From the NCBI GenBank assembly GCA_029242715.1, contig JAQWTL010000014.1:1-64000 (forward strand): DNA of 64,000 bases, given 5' to 3'. The translations under genes were made by a program, and so were the position numbers. The DNA comes from Phycisphaerales bacterium. Lineage in GTDB: Bacteria > Planctomycetota > Phycisphaerae > Phycisphaerales > SM1A02. The notes under the pieces are model-generated. The model saw only the letters and a program-made list of their open reading frames with translations, was not told the origin of the DNA and made no database searches. Below are positions 8,430 through 16,449 of the stretch, in pieces (positions within the stretch are counted from its first letter, which is position 1; each line of letters begins with the position of its first letter).

Positions 8430-9011
8430 ATGAAGTTTCTCGATAAAGACGTATTGACCACCGGAGAGGTCGCCAAGATCTGCAATGTTGCTGCCCGAAC
8501 GGTCAGCAAGTGGTTCGATTCAGGGCAGATCCAGGGTTACAGGATTCCCGGTTCCAAAGACCGGCGGATTCCAGTTGCCAATCTCATGAAGTTCATGAAG
8601 GAACACAACATCCCCTTCGATGGGTTGATGTCGGGTTCCACTCGTGTCCTGATTGTCGATTGCGACACCGAGGTCTGCTCGACCCTGCAGCGCATCCTCT
8701 CCGAAGAAGCTAATTACGATGTACACGTTGCGAACTCGACATTCTGTGCAGGCATGGAGTGCGAACGTTTCCGTCCACATGTCATGCTCATCGACGTGCA
8801 CATGGAAGACTTCGATCCCCAGAGCCTGTGCAACTGGCTCCGTGGCAACGAAGATCTCGCCGGAACCAGGGTTGTCGCCATGAGCGGAACTCTGACAGAC
8901 GGCCAGAGCGCCGCCCTGATGCAACAGGGTTATGACGCCACGCTCCACAAGCCCTTCACAGTCCGTCAGCTCATTGACTGCATTGAGATGACGCACGCAG
9001 TGGCCTGTTGA
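8430..9011 (+). CDS. Excisionase-type helix-turn-helix protein with receiver domain
   Basis: 193 residues. Residues 8-55 are a MerR/excisionase-like winged helix (LTTGEVAKICNVAARTVSKW, then GYRIPGSKDRRIP). Residues 72-190 are a CheY-like receiver with the acidic pair Asp77/Asp79 (VLIVDCDTE), the phosphate-accepting Asp122 (VMLIDVHMED), the switch SGT at 152-154 and Lys174 (HKPF). This order, HTH first and receiver second, is the reverse of the classic response regulator and is seen in planctomycetes. The start at 8430 was chosen because GAGGTG lies 9 bases upstream. No histidine kinase is adjacent. The leader holds a small hairpin at 8362-8367/8374-8379. Confidence 0.85.
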   Translation: MKFLDKDVLTTGEVAKICNVAARTVSKWFDSGQIQGYRIPGSKDRRIPVANLMKFMKEHNIPFDGLMSGSTRVLIVDCDTEVCSTLQRILSEEANYDVHVANSTFCAGMECERFRPHVMLIDVHMEDFDPQSLCNWLRGNEDLAGTRVVAMSGTLTDGQSAALMQQGYDATLHKPFTVRQLIDCIEMTHAVAC

Positions 9012-9152
9012 AGCTGAAAACACTCTCTCCTCCTGTTGTTGTCTGACAGGGATCCATGACGCCACCGCCAACAACGCGGTGGCTGTCATTTTTGAGCCAT
9101 GCCAGGCTTCAAGAGTGCACGTGACCGGCAGGGGGGCTATCGTCCACAGTGA

Positions 9153-10859
9153 ATGCAAGTCGTCCTGCCAAATCTTGATAGTCGCATCGGTGACGTAGAG
9201 GGCAATGCCCGTTTGATCGGGGAGCTGGCCGGTGAATGGGGGCACTGTGAGGTGCTGCTCACGCCGGAGCTGGCGATTTGTGGCTATCCCCCGCGCGACC
9301 TCCTGTTCCGGGAAGGTTTCGTGGCACGATGTGAGCAGGCGCTCGAATCGCTGGCTGCCTCGCTCCCTCCAGAGATGCTGGTGATCGTGGGGTGCCCTCG
9401 GTCACATGATTCAGATGGCGGGCGTTGTTACAACGGGCTGGCCATTTGTCGAGGTGGACGGGTCGAGGGATGGGCCTGCAAGCAACTGCTTCCGGGTTAC
9501 GACGTCTTTGATGATGATCGTTATTTCAGGCCCGGTGTTGGCGGGCATTGGATCGAACATGCGGGCCATCGCATCGGCCTTCTGGTGTGTGAAGATCTCT
9601 GGCAGGCAGGGGATGTTCGTGAGCAGACGGCGTACGAGGTTGATCCTGTGGCTGATCTTGTCCAGGCTGGTTGTGATCTGATCATGGCATCCAGTGCCAG
9701 TCCGTTCATGACGGGTAAACATCTCCGTCAGGTCGATACGGTTTCTCGTTTGGCCAGCCGTCATGGTGTTGGCATCATCTCACTTAATCGTGCGGGTGCT
9801 GAGGACGATCTTGTATTTGACGGCGGTGCCATCGTGGCCGATTCAACAGGAGAGGTTCTCCGACGCAGGCAATTTCCATCGCAATCGGATTCGCCACTGG
9901 TCGTGTCCATCGACTCGATGACAGAGGTCCGGCAAACCCCCTGCATGGATGAGAATGAACAGCGATTCCAGGCCCTGGTCAACTGCGTTCGTGGATACGT
10001 TCACAAGACGGGGAACAAACAGGCGATTGTCGGCCTGAGCGGGGGGATTGATTCCGCAGTTACAGCAGCCATCGCAGCAGCCTCGCTTGGCCCGGAAAAT
10101 GTCACTGGTGTCATGATGCCTTCACGGCACTCCTCGGCACATTCTCTGGAAGACGCCCGGGCATTGGCAGAAGCCCTCGGGCTGGCCTCTTGTGTGGAAG
10201 TGCCCATCGAACGAATCCATGAGGCCACTCGATCGACTCTTCTCGAAGTCGATCACGGAAGTTCTCTGGAAGAAGGTTCATTGGCTGATCAGAACATTCA
10301 GGCAAGGGCCCGTGGATTGATCCTGATGGCCATCTCCAATGCAGTTGGTGGCCTGGTGCTTTCGACTGGAAACAAATCAGAACTCGCTGTTGGTTATGCA
10401 ACGTTGTATGGGGACATGTGTGGTGCCATGGCGGTATTGGGTGATGTGCTCAAAATGGACGTCTACGCCCTTGCTCAATGGATGAATGAACATCCGCGAG
10501 AAGCCGGTTTCAGTCAGCCACCTATTCCGGTATCCACGATGACAAAGCCACCCTCAGCAGAACTCCGTCCAGATCAGGTCGATCAGGATTCCCTGCCACC
10601 CTATGAGTTGCTTGACGAGATCGTCCGCCGCTGGGTTGAAGAGGAGCAGTCTGCTGGGCGGATCATTGATGAGACCGGTGCCGATGCACAACTGGTTTCC
10701 AGGATCCTGGGGATGATTGATGCAGCCCAGTTCAAGCGTGATCAGGCGGCCGTGATTCCGAAGATTTCCAGGCGAGCTTTCGGGCGTGGGCGTCCATGGC
10801 CCATCATCGGCCGGCCTGGGGCTGCTCCAGTGTGGATACCTGCTGCAACCAGTGCCTGA
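9153..10859 (+). CDS. nadE: Glutamine-dependent NAD+ synthetase
   Basis: 568 residues with two domains. The N-terminal nitrilase-type glutaminase (1-255) shows Glu39 (TPELAICGY), Lys110 (WACKQLLPGYDVFDD) and Cys146 (LLVCEDLW). The C-terminal ATP-pyrophosphatase synthetase has the P-loop SGGIDS at 296-301. The enzyme amidates nicotinic acid adenine dinucleotide with ammonia channelled from glutamine. No strong ribosome-binding site is seen in front of the ATG. The gene is 37 bases upstream of mutL and may share its transcript. Confidence 0.94.
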   Translation: MQVVLPNLDSRIGDVEGNARLIGELAGEWGHCEVLLTPELAICGYPPRDLLFREGFVARCEQALESLAASLPPEMLVIVGCPRSHDSDGGRCYNGLAICRGGRVEGWACKQLLPGYDVFDDDRYFRPGVGGHWIEHAGHRIGLLVCEDLWQAGDVREQTAYEVDPVADLVQAGCDLIMASSASPFMTGKHLRQVDTVSRLASRHGVGIISLNRAGAEDDLVFDGGAIVADSTGEVLRRRQFPSQSDSPLVVSIDSMTEVRQTPCMDENEQRFQALVNCVRGYVHKTGNKQAIVGLSGGIDSAVTAAIAAASLGPENVTGVMMPSRHSSAHSLEDARALAEALGLASCVEVPIERIHEATRSTLLEVDHGSSLEEGSLADQNIQARARGLILMAISNAVGGLVLSTGNKSELAVGYATLYGDMCGAMAVLGDVLKMDVYALAQWMNEHPREAGFSQPPIPVSTMTKPPSAELRPDQVDQDSLPPYELLDEIVRRWVEEEQSAGRIIDETGADAQLVSRILGMIDAAQFKRDQAAVIPKISRRAFGRGRPWPIIGRPGAAPVWIPAATSA

Positions 10860-10896
10860 TCCCAGTCCGGTACCCGGGCCGCCTATACTCCGCGCC

Positions 10897-12687
10897 ATGC
10901 CCATTCGTCGATTGTCGCCATTGCTGGTGAACCAGATTGCTGCAGGTGAGGTTGTTGAGCGACCAGCCAGCGTCGTGAAGGAACTCGTGGAGAATGCCAT
11001 CGATGCGGAAGCAACTCGCATTCGCATCGAGATCGATCGTGGTGGGCATGAACGCATCGAGGTTGTTGACGACGGTAATGGCATAGATCGAGAAGAACTG
11101 CCCCTTGCTCTGGAGTCGCATGCCACCAGCAAGATCGTGGAGCCATCAGATCTTGATGGTGTATCCACCATGGGTTTCCGTGGTGAGGCCCTGGCATCCA
11201 TAGCATCGGTTTCACGGGTGGTTATCCGAAGCCGCGCTCGCAATGCCGATGAAGCGTCCCTGATCGAGGGGGAGGGTGATCGACGGGAGGGGCCACGTCC
11301 CGCTGCTGGACCAGTGGGAACGTCCGTTGCCGTGCATCAGTTGTTCGGTCGCGTGCCTGCTCGTCGCAAGTTTCTGAAGTCAGAAGCCGCTGAAATGCGT
11401 CGGATCTCGCGGATCGTGCAACGCCTGTCCATGTCGCATCCTGACATTGCTTTCACGCTGGTCTCAAACGGTCGAACAACACTGGAACTCCAGGCAAGGT
11501 CCAGTACTCGCAAGAGAGTTCTGGATGTCATGGGGCCCGAACTGGATGAGCAGATGCTGGATCTGGATGTCTCACGTGACGGGGTTCGGCTCTGGGGCCT
11601 GGTCGGGCTGCCGGAAGTAGCTCGCCCAACGAGCCAGCACCAGCAGATCTACTTGAATGGACGACCAATCAGTGATCGCTCCATCTCCCATGCACTGCGT
11701 GAGGCCTATCGTGGCCTGATTGAACCTTCGCGTCATCCCACCGCCGTCCTGTTTCTTCAGGTGGAACCGACCAGGGTGGATGTCAATGTTCATCCAGCCA
11801 AGACGGAGGTTCGTTTTCGCGACGATCGACTGGTCCATTCGGTTGTTCGCCGGGGCATCCTCGAGTGTCTTGAGGCGGCAGACCTGACACCAAATCTTGG
11901 CGTATCGCCTCAAGTGGAAACACCGGGAAGCCGTCGGCTCTTCGGTGCCGGAGGAAGCGGTGCGGCCGGTCGTGGCGGTTCAGGCCACGTGTCCAACACC
12001 TTTGATCGTTCCGAGGGCAGGGGGCCCAGGGGATTTGAAATGGACGAGGCTCGTCGTGTCGCTCAAGACATGGCCCAGGTTCCTCCAGCCATTCCATCTC
12101 CCGTCCCGAGTGCGCCGGTGCTTCAGGTTCACAAGACATTCCTTGTGACTGAAGATGAAAGAGGTCTGGTCATCATTGATCAGCACGCACTTCATGAACG
12201 CGTCATGTTTGAGCGTCTGTTGGCCAGAGTTGAATCTGGGCCATTGCCTTCACAGCGGCTCCTCGTGCCGGAAGTGATCGATGCGGACACCAGTCACTTC
12301 GAAGGTCTCGACAGGCTTGAGCCTCTGATGGCTCGTCTTGGTCTTGAAGCAACGCCATCTGGTCCACGGACCATCGCTCTGCATGCGGTGCCAGTGCTCC
12401 TCTTTGAGCGAGGTGTTTCGGGAGCAGCGTTTTTCAGGGATCTCCTGGAGCGTGCGGGGGAAGGTGATCTGCTGATCGCAGATCAGGAAGAAGCCTTGCG
12501 TGAAGTTCTGGACATGATGGCCTGCAAGGCCGCCGTGAAAGCCGGAGATCAACTGACGGCTCGTGAACTGGCGGATCTCATCGAGATGCGAGAGTCCATT
12601 GAGCGATCCAGTAATTGTCCCCATGGTCGACCGACCTCGCTGCGATTGAGCATGGAAGACCTTGAGCGGCAATTCGGTCGAAGATAG
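10897..12687 (+). CDS. mutL: DNA mismatch repair protein MutL (endonuclease type)
   Basis: 596 residues. The GHKL ATPase motifs are ENAIDA, DDGNGI and TMGFRGEALASI, with the start at MPIRRLSPLLVNQIAAGEVV. The C-terminal dimerisation domain contains DQHALHERVMFE (from Asp428), which fits the DQHAx2Ex4E metal site of nicking MutL proteins, plus ACKAAVKAG and CPHGRPT (from Cys574). The protein should therefore cut DNA itself, as in bacteria without MutH. The linker near 350-395 is rich in Gly, Ser and Arg. The frame is open 37 codons further upstream into nadE, but family alignment supports the ATG at 10897. Confidence 0.95.
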   Translation: MPIRRLSPLLVNQIAAGEVVERPASVVKELVENAIDAEATRIRIEIDRGGHERIEVVDDGNGIDREELPLALESHATSKIVEPSDLDGVSTMGFRGEALASIASVSRVVIRSRARNADEASLIEGEGDRREGPRPAAGPVGTSVAVHQLFGRVPARRKFLKSEAAEMRRISRIVQRLSMSHPDIAFTLVSNGRTTLELQARSSTRKRVLDVMGPELDEQMLDLDVSRDGVRLWGLVGLPEVARPTSQHQQIYLNGRPISDRSISHALREAYRGLIEPSRHPTAVLFLQVEPTRVDVNVHPAKTEVRFRDDRLVHSVVRRGILECLEAADLTPNLGVSPQVETPGSRRLFGAGGSGAAGRGGSGHVSNTFDRSEGRGPRGFEMDEARRVAQDMAQVPPAIPSPVPSAPVLQVHKTFLVTEDERGLVIIDQHALHERVMFERLLARVESGPLPSQRLLVPEVIDADTSHFEGLDRLEPLMARLGLEATPSGPRTIALHAVPVLLFERGVSGAAFFRDLLERAGEGDLLIADQEEALREVLDMMACKAAVKAGDQLTARELADLIEMRESIERSSNCPHGRPTSLRLSMEDLERQFGRR

Positions 12688-12695
12688 AAGTTGCT

Positions 12696-12956
12696 TCAGC
12701 CTCCGCTGACGGGCGGTAACAGGGAAAGCTGGTCGCCGTCCTGCAGGATTGCATGCCGCGGCACCAATTGGTCATTGCACGCAAATGCAATCGTGTCTTC
12801 CAGCGGCCCAAGCCCTGGACATGTCTCAAGCAAGTTGTTCCATGCATCCTGAACGGTGGCATTCATTGCCAGTTCGCGGATTTCATGACGAGTTGCCATG
12901 GCATCAGCAGCAGCTGCAAACGCTTGAATTTCAATCTTGATCATTTGGTTCGTCAT
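12696..12956 (-). CDS. moaD: Molybdopterin synthase small subunit (MoaD/ThiS-like)
   Basis: 86 residues of ubiquitin-like fold ending in the diagnostic Gly-Gly (SLLPPVSGG), the site that is adenylated and thiocarboxylated to give sulfur for molybdopterin. Its ATG overlaps the stop of moeA by 4 bases, so the two are translationally coupled. That supports MoaD rather than ThiS. No moaE is seen nearby. Convergent with mutL, with 8 bases between the stops. Confidence 0.85.
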   Translation of the reverse strand: MTNQMIKIEIQAFAAAADAMATRHEIRELAMNATVQDAWNNLLETCPGLGPLEDTIAFACNDQLVPRHAILQDGDQLSLLPPVSGG

Positions 12957-14140
12957 GGCCAGGGCAACCAGTCGACTTCAGTGCCTTTGGCAACAGGTCC
13001 TTCTCCCGCAGCGATATCAACAAGTCCGATCGTGCCGGTTGCGTGTGACAGATCGCCTGAGCCTTGCCAGTGAGGCACGACCAGTTGGCCTTGTTCATTT
13101 CTTGTCACAGGTCTGAATCGTCGGCGAGATGGATGGGGGGTGGCCTTTTGTGCAAGAAGTCCCTTGGTCCATGGCAGTCCTGGACCGGCTCCCTGCAGCA
13201 TCCGGATCAGCGGCCAGGCAAACAGGCATGCTGTAGCCAGGGCCGACACAGGGTTGCCTGGCAGGGAGATCAGTGGGCGGTGGTCGCCGATTGTCGCAAC
13301 TTGGATGGGACGGCCAGGTTGGATACTGGCACCTTTCAGGAGGATGGTCGTGTCCAAGTCATTGATGGCATCACGGAAAGCGTCACGGTCGCCTGCACTG
13401 ATACCCCCGATGGTAATGATCATGTCGGCATCGGATCCGGTGAGGGTTTCGCGTGTCAAGGAAACATCATCAGGAAGCCACTGTTGCTCGATGACATCGG
13501 CCCCCATTCGTGTCAAGAGGCCTTGAATCATCGACAGATTGCTGTTGCGTATCTGGTTGGGCTCAGGAGTGGACTCGATCGGAACGACTTCGTCTCCTGA
13601 GGAGAGCAGCATGACGGAAGGTCTTTTGTGAACAGGAATGCTCATCTGCCCAATGGTTGCGGCCAGGCCGATTTCAACCGCACTCAGTCGCGTGCCTGCT
13701 GGAACCAGTTCATCTCCCTGCTTTGCGTCACTACCACGTCGGTGGATGGAGTGACCCGCTTGTGGTTTTCGATCAAAGCAGACAGGTGACCCACGGTTGG
13801 TCCATTCGTGGGGAACGACGGCATCAAGCTCGCAAGGAACAGCAGCGCCAGTTGCAATTCCGATGCAATAGCCAGGCGGGATGTCTGGGCAGTTCGGATC
13901 ACCAGCTGCGATGAAGCCTGCAGATGGAAGGCTGTCGGCTTCAGCAAGGTCTTCGGTTCGCAGAGCGTAGCCGTCCATCGCGGAACGATCGAAAGGAGGC
14001 AGATCACGATCGGCACAAAGTCCTTCGCCGAGCACGCGGCCAGATGCTTCTGCAATCTTGACTGACTCAATTGAAGAGGCCGCCCATGGACCTGCCAGGA
14101 TGCGTTCCAATGCTTCGGGATAATCCGGGTGGGTTCCCAT
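12953..14140 (-). CDS. moeA: Molybdopterin molybdenumtransferase
   Basis: 395 residues, the normal MoeA length. It inserts molybdate into adenylated molybdopterin in the last step of cofactor synthesis. Seen motifs are the N-terminal LPPFDRSAMDGYAL, the central LLSSGDEVVP, the GGISAGDRD loop of the MoCF-binding domain and SLPGNPVSALATACLF. It follows the prepilin-like gene by 28 bases and overlaps moaD, so it may belong to the transcript that begins with the cobalamin riboswitch. Such linkage may simply be read-through. Confidence 0.93.
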   Translation of the reverse strand: MGTHPDYPEALERILAGPWAASSIESVKIAEASGRVLGEGLCADRDLPPFDRSAMDGYALRTEDLAEADSLPSAGFIAAGDPNCPDIPPGYCIGIATGAAVPCELDAVVPHEWTNRGSPVCFDRKPQAGHSIHRRGSDAKQGDELVPAGTRLSAVEIGLAATIGQMSIPVHKRPSVMLLSSGDEVVPIESTPEPNQIRNSNLSMIQGLLTRMGADVIEQQWLPDDVSLTRETLTGSDADMIITIGGISAGDRDAFRDAINDLDTTILLKGASIQPGRPIQVATIGDHRPLISLPGNPVSALATACLFAWPLIRMLQGAGPGLPWTKGLLAQKATPHPSRRRFRPVTRNEQGQLVVPHWQGSGDLSHATGTIGLVDIAAGEGPVAKGTEVDWLPWP

Positions 14141-14168
14141 CAGGATCGCACCCTATCCGTTTCAAGGA

Positions 14169-14990
14169 TCAACGTGGGTCATAACGGGAAGCGTCTTCTG
14201 AAAGGAAGCCATTCCGTGGCCAGTCCATCAGACCCGTCAGTGAATCGGGGAGTGCATCGAAGTGCTCTCCTTGGCAAGGTGCACTGGCAATTTCCACGTG
14301 CCCGTCAATGCAGGCGAAGTGAGTCTTTCCGCCGTAGTGAAATCCCTGAGTGCCCGCATAGGCAAGCCCCATGTCCTGAGGAGAGGCGTTGACAGGTGAC
14401 CTCATGAATTTGTTGGCGCCACCACTCCAGCCGCCGACTCCGAAAATCGCAGTTGTTCCAGTGCGGCGGCATTGGGATAGCGAAAGCGCATAGTCGCCAT
14501 CCAGGTTGTCTTTCTCAACGAGAAAGTCCTGGCTGCCACCAGGTTGCCCCCAGGGTTGCCTGCCTTCTGCCGCGATGAAGGCCGTGTTGTAGTTGTAGCC
14601 AGTGAAGGGATCATCTTCCCAGTTGGAAGCGCCTGTGAACCCCGGGCATTGCAGGACCTCTCCAGGATGATCTGTGTATGACCAGAGCAAGCCCGGGACA
14701 ACGGTTCCGTCGGGCTTTCGCCAGTAGTCCCAGGCACGTACATCTCCCGAGTTCGCATTGCTATCAAGTCCATAGAGCAAGGCGGGTGGGAAATCACCTT
14801 TATGTTCGATTGCGTGAAGCATTGCGGCCTTGGCCATGACTCTCAGGTTGCTCAGACATTTCACGCCTTGAGATTGAACGCCAATGCGATCTACCGCTGG
14901 AACCAGAAGGCCAACTAAAGTTGCGAGGATGACAATGATCACCATCAACTCGACGAGGGTGAAGCCTCTGTGGGTTCGATCATGAGTCAC
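14169..14990 (-). CDS. Prepilin-like secreted protein (type II/IV pseudopilin class)
   Basis: 273 residues from a GTG that overlaps the preceding stop (GTGA). The leader MTHDRTHRG is followed by FTLVEL, the prepilin peptidase site with Glu5, and a 20-residue hydrophobic helix. The C-terminal part has HYGGKTHFACIDGHVE, close to the H-x9-DG motif of planctomycete DUF1559-like pseudopilins but one residue longer. The protein should be processed by PilD and anchored in the inner membrane or assembled in a pseudopilus. Translational coupling to the surface protein at 14987-15892, and the shared cobalamin riboswitch, suggest that both work together. Confidence 0.85.
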   Translation of the reverse strand: MTHDRTHRGFTLVELMVIIVILATLVGLLVPAVDRIGVQSQGVKCLSNLRVMAKAAMLHAIEHKGDFPPALLYGLDSNANSGDVRAWDYWRKPDGTVVPGLLWSYTDHPGEVLQCPGFTGASNWEDDPFTGYNYNTAFIAAEGRQPWGQPGGSQDFLVEKDNLDGDYALSLSQCRRTGTTAIFGVGGWSGGANKFMRSPVNASPQDMGLAYAGTQGFHYGGKTHFACIDGHVEIASAPCQGEHFDALPDSLTGLMDWPRNGFLSEDASRYDPR

Positions 14991-15892
14991 GGAGTCCAGC
15001 CTTTCAGGAGCAGAAGCAGATCCGTAACGTCCACGAAACCGTTGTTGTCCAAGTCCGCTGTGTGGCCTGTTTCAACGGGTCCCCAGAATTCCAATAGCAG
15101 GAGCAGATCGGTCACACTGACTTCGCCATCGCCATCAAGATCAGCAGGTTCATGTGGTGGCACATCTACGATGGCGTCGATTTCCGGGGAGAGAAAAGCC
15201 GAAGCGGGATTCTCAATGCGAATAAAGCGAACGCGTTCCAGGCCAACGTCTTCCAGATCAATGCCAACGCCTCCAGCTGACTGGCCATAGGCGAGAAGGA
15301 CGTCTTCCCATCCCGATCCGACCAGGTCCTCCCAATTCTTTTCAGGATCCATTGGCAGAAGATGATTGGCTGGAAGCACTCCAGGTGATTCGTCATAGGG
15401 CTGGGCGTCTAGCCAACCAAGTGTTGGCCAGGCGTCATCAGCCAGACATCCAGGTACGGGATGCCAGTTGATGCCATCATCACTCAGCGACAAGTCGCCT
15501 CCGTCAGCGCCGAAGAGGCCATTGACGATTCCCATGGGGTAGGCCGCATCAATGAAACCGGTATTTCCAAAGATGATCAGATCAATTCCATGGAGATTTT
15601 TGGGGTCATTCTCAATCCACTCCTCAAATGAAAGCACAAGGATTCCACCGGCACCAAGGGAAACCATTTCATTGGGAGTCCATGCCGGTTGGAAGGGGGA
15701 CACCACGCCGGGATCAATGCCTTCGCCGGAATAATTTTCAGGAGGCCCAAGTGCTGTTTCAGGATTGTCATAACCAGGCACACCGCCAACTCCGGGATCC
15801 CATTCGATCACGGCATCAGCCCATGGGTTGCTGGCGATGGCGAGGCTTGGCAGGCAGCACATCCACAGCCATGAGAGGTGATTTTTGAACAA
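14987..15892 (-). CDS. Secreted dockerin-type surface protein under a cobalamin riboswitch
   Basis: 301 residues from a TTG start with AGGAAGG at 8 bases (15901-15907). The signal peptide covers about 1-20 (LPSLAIA-SNP). The body (21-240) contains NPWADAVIEWDPG, VVSPFQPAW, VSLGAGGILVLSF, DLIIFGNTGF, LSLSDDGINWHPVPG and VRFIRIENP, a beta-sandwich pattern that I know from cell-surface proteins of unclear function. Residues 242-301 are two EF-hand loops (ADLDGDGEVSVTDLLLLL, ADLDNNGFVDVTDLLLLL). Unlike the other dockerin domains in this window it has no bracketing cysteines. Position behind a cobalamin riboswitch points to a role in B12 capture or in replacing a B12-dependent process; this is inference. 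Confidence 0.85.
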   Translation of the reverse strand: MFKNHLSWLWMCCLPSLAIASNPWADAVIEWDPGVGGVPGYDNPETALGPPENYSGEGIDPGVVSPFQPAWTPNEMVSLGAGGILVLSFEEWIENDPKNLHGIDLIIFGNTGFIDAAYPMGIVNGLFGADGGDLSLSDDGINWHPVPGCLADDAWPTLGWLDAQPYDESPGVLPANHLLPMDPEKNWEDLVGSGWEDVLLAYGQSAGGVGIDLEDVGLERVRFIRIENPASAFLSPEIDAIVDVPPHEPADLDGDGEVSVTDLLLLLEFWGPVETGHTADLDNNGFVDVTDLLLLLKGWTP

Positions 15893-15972
15893 GGCAACTA
15901 CCTTCCTTGTCCTGGATCGCGCAGGACCACTCCCAGGGCGTGCCTGTCAGTCACGGGAGGGTGGGCGGCTAC

Positions 15973-15996
15973 CACTTGCCGGGAGTATGGCAAGTG
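15973..15996 (-). other. Hairpin in the riboswitch expression platform
   Basis: A perfect 8-base-pair stem, CACTTGCC with GGCAAGTG and an 8-base loop, between the aptamer and the ribosome-binding site at 15901-15907. There is no U-run, so control of translation or an anti-structure is more likely than termination. Confidence 0.5.
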
Positions 15997-16039
15997 TGCT
16001 TGGCCCGATGCCCGAAGTTGACCGCGCAGGCTCGGACGA

Positions 16040-16240
16040 ATCTGGCGAGGGCAGGTTTTCCGGCTCCGGGCTTCGCGTCTGCCTTCCCATCCCGAGTTTT
16101 TCGGGACAGTGGCATATTCGACACGAATTGGAGTCATCCCAGGGGGCGACTCCGATTTGCCCGTTACGGCGGCGCGTCCGCGGCGGCTTTTCACCGCCTT
16201 CCCTTCAGAGGTGGTCTCAGGTGGCCCCAGATAAGGGGAT
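16040..16240 (-). promoter_or_regulatory. Cobalamin (B12) riboswitch aptamer
   Basis: The minus strand carries the cobalamin-riboswitch core in correct order: GGGAA before a GGCGG/CCGCC hairpin, GCGGACGCGCC, GCCGTAACGG, the invariant GCCACTG (16107-16113), a CCCG/CGGG hairpin, GGGAAGGC, then GAAGCCCGGAG and ACCTGCC. A P1 stem can form between GGGGC (about 16223-16229) and GCCCT (about 16048-16052). The GACGCGC and CCGTAA elements match those of the E. coli btuB leader. A TATACT -10-like box lies about 30 bases upstream (16269-16274). By family rule, bound cobalamin lowers expression of the downstream operon starting at 15892. Confidence 0.93.
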
Positions 16241-16333
16241 TCACCAGTCGACACCCTCGCCGAGGAGGAGTATACCGGACCGGCCTTTCGGCCCCAGCGA
16301 GGCGGATTCTGTGCCCTGAAGGGTCCCTTTTCG

Positions 16334-16363
16334 TTGACACTGTGAGTGGCTACGGGATAGCAT
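16334..16363 (+). promoter_or_regulatory. Sigma-70-type promoter for the HEAT-repeat gene
   Basis: A perfect TTGACA (16334-16339), an 18-base spacer and TAGCAT (16358-16363), followed about 80 bases later by the HEAT-repeat gene. It is divergent from the cobalamin riboswitch. Confidence 0.6.
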
Positions 16364-16449
16364 CGCCCGACTCCCCGTTGGGACGCCTACTTTGGCGGCA
16401 CCCATCATCTTATGGACATCGATTTTTGAAGGCTTGAGGAGCGTTCCGG

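Noticed and set aside
10786-10896. Longer N-terminus for MutL
   Set aside because: It overlaps nadE and is not found in the family; MPIRRLSPLL is the usual start.
15885-16437. Long open frames on both strands in the gap before the HEAT-repeat gene
   Set aside because: They coincide with the cobalamin riboswitch, whose structure explains the sequence; no protein family resemblance.
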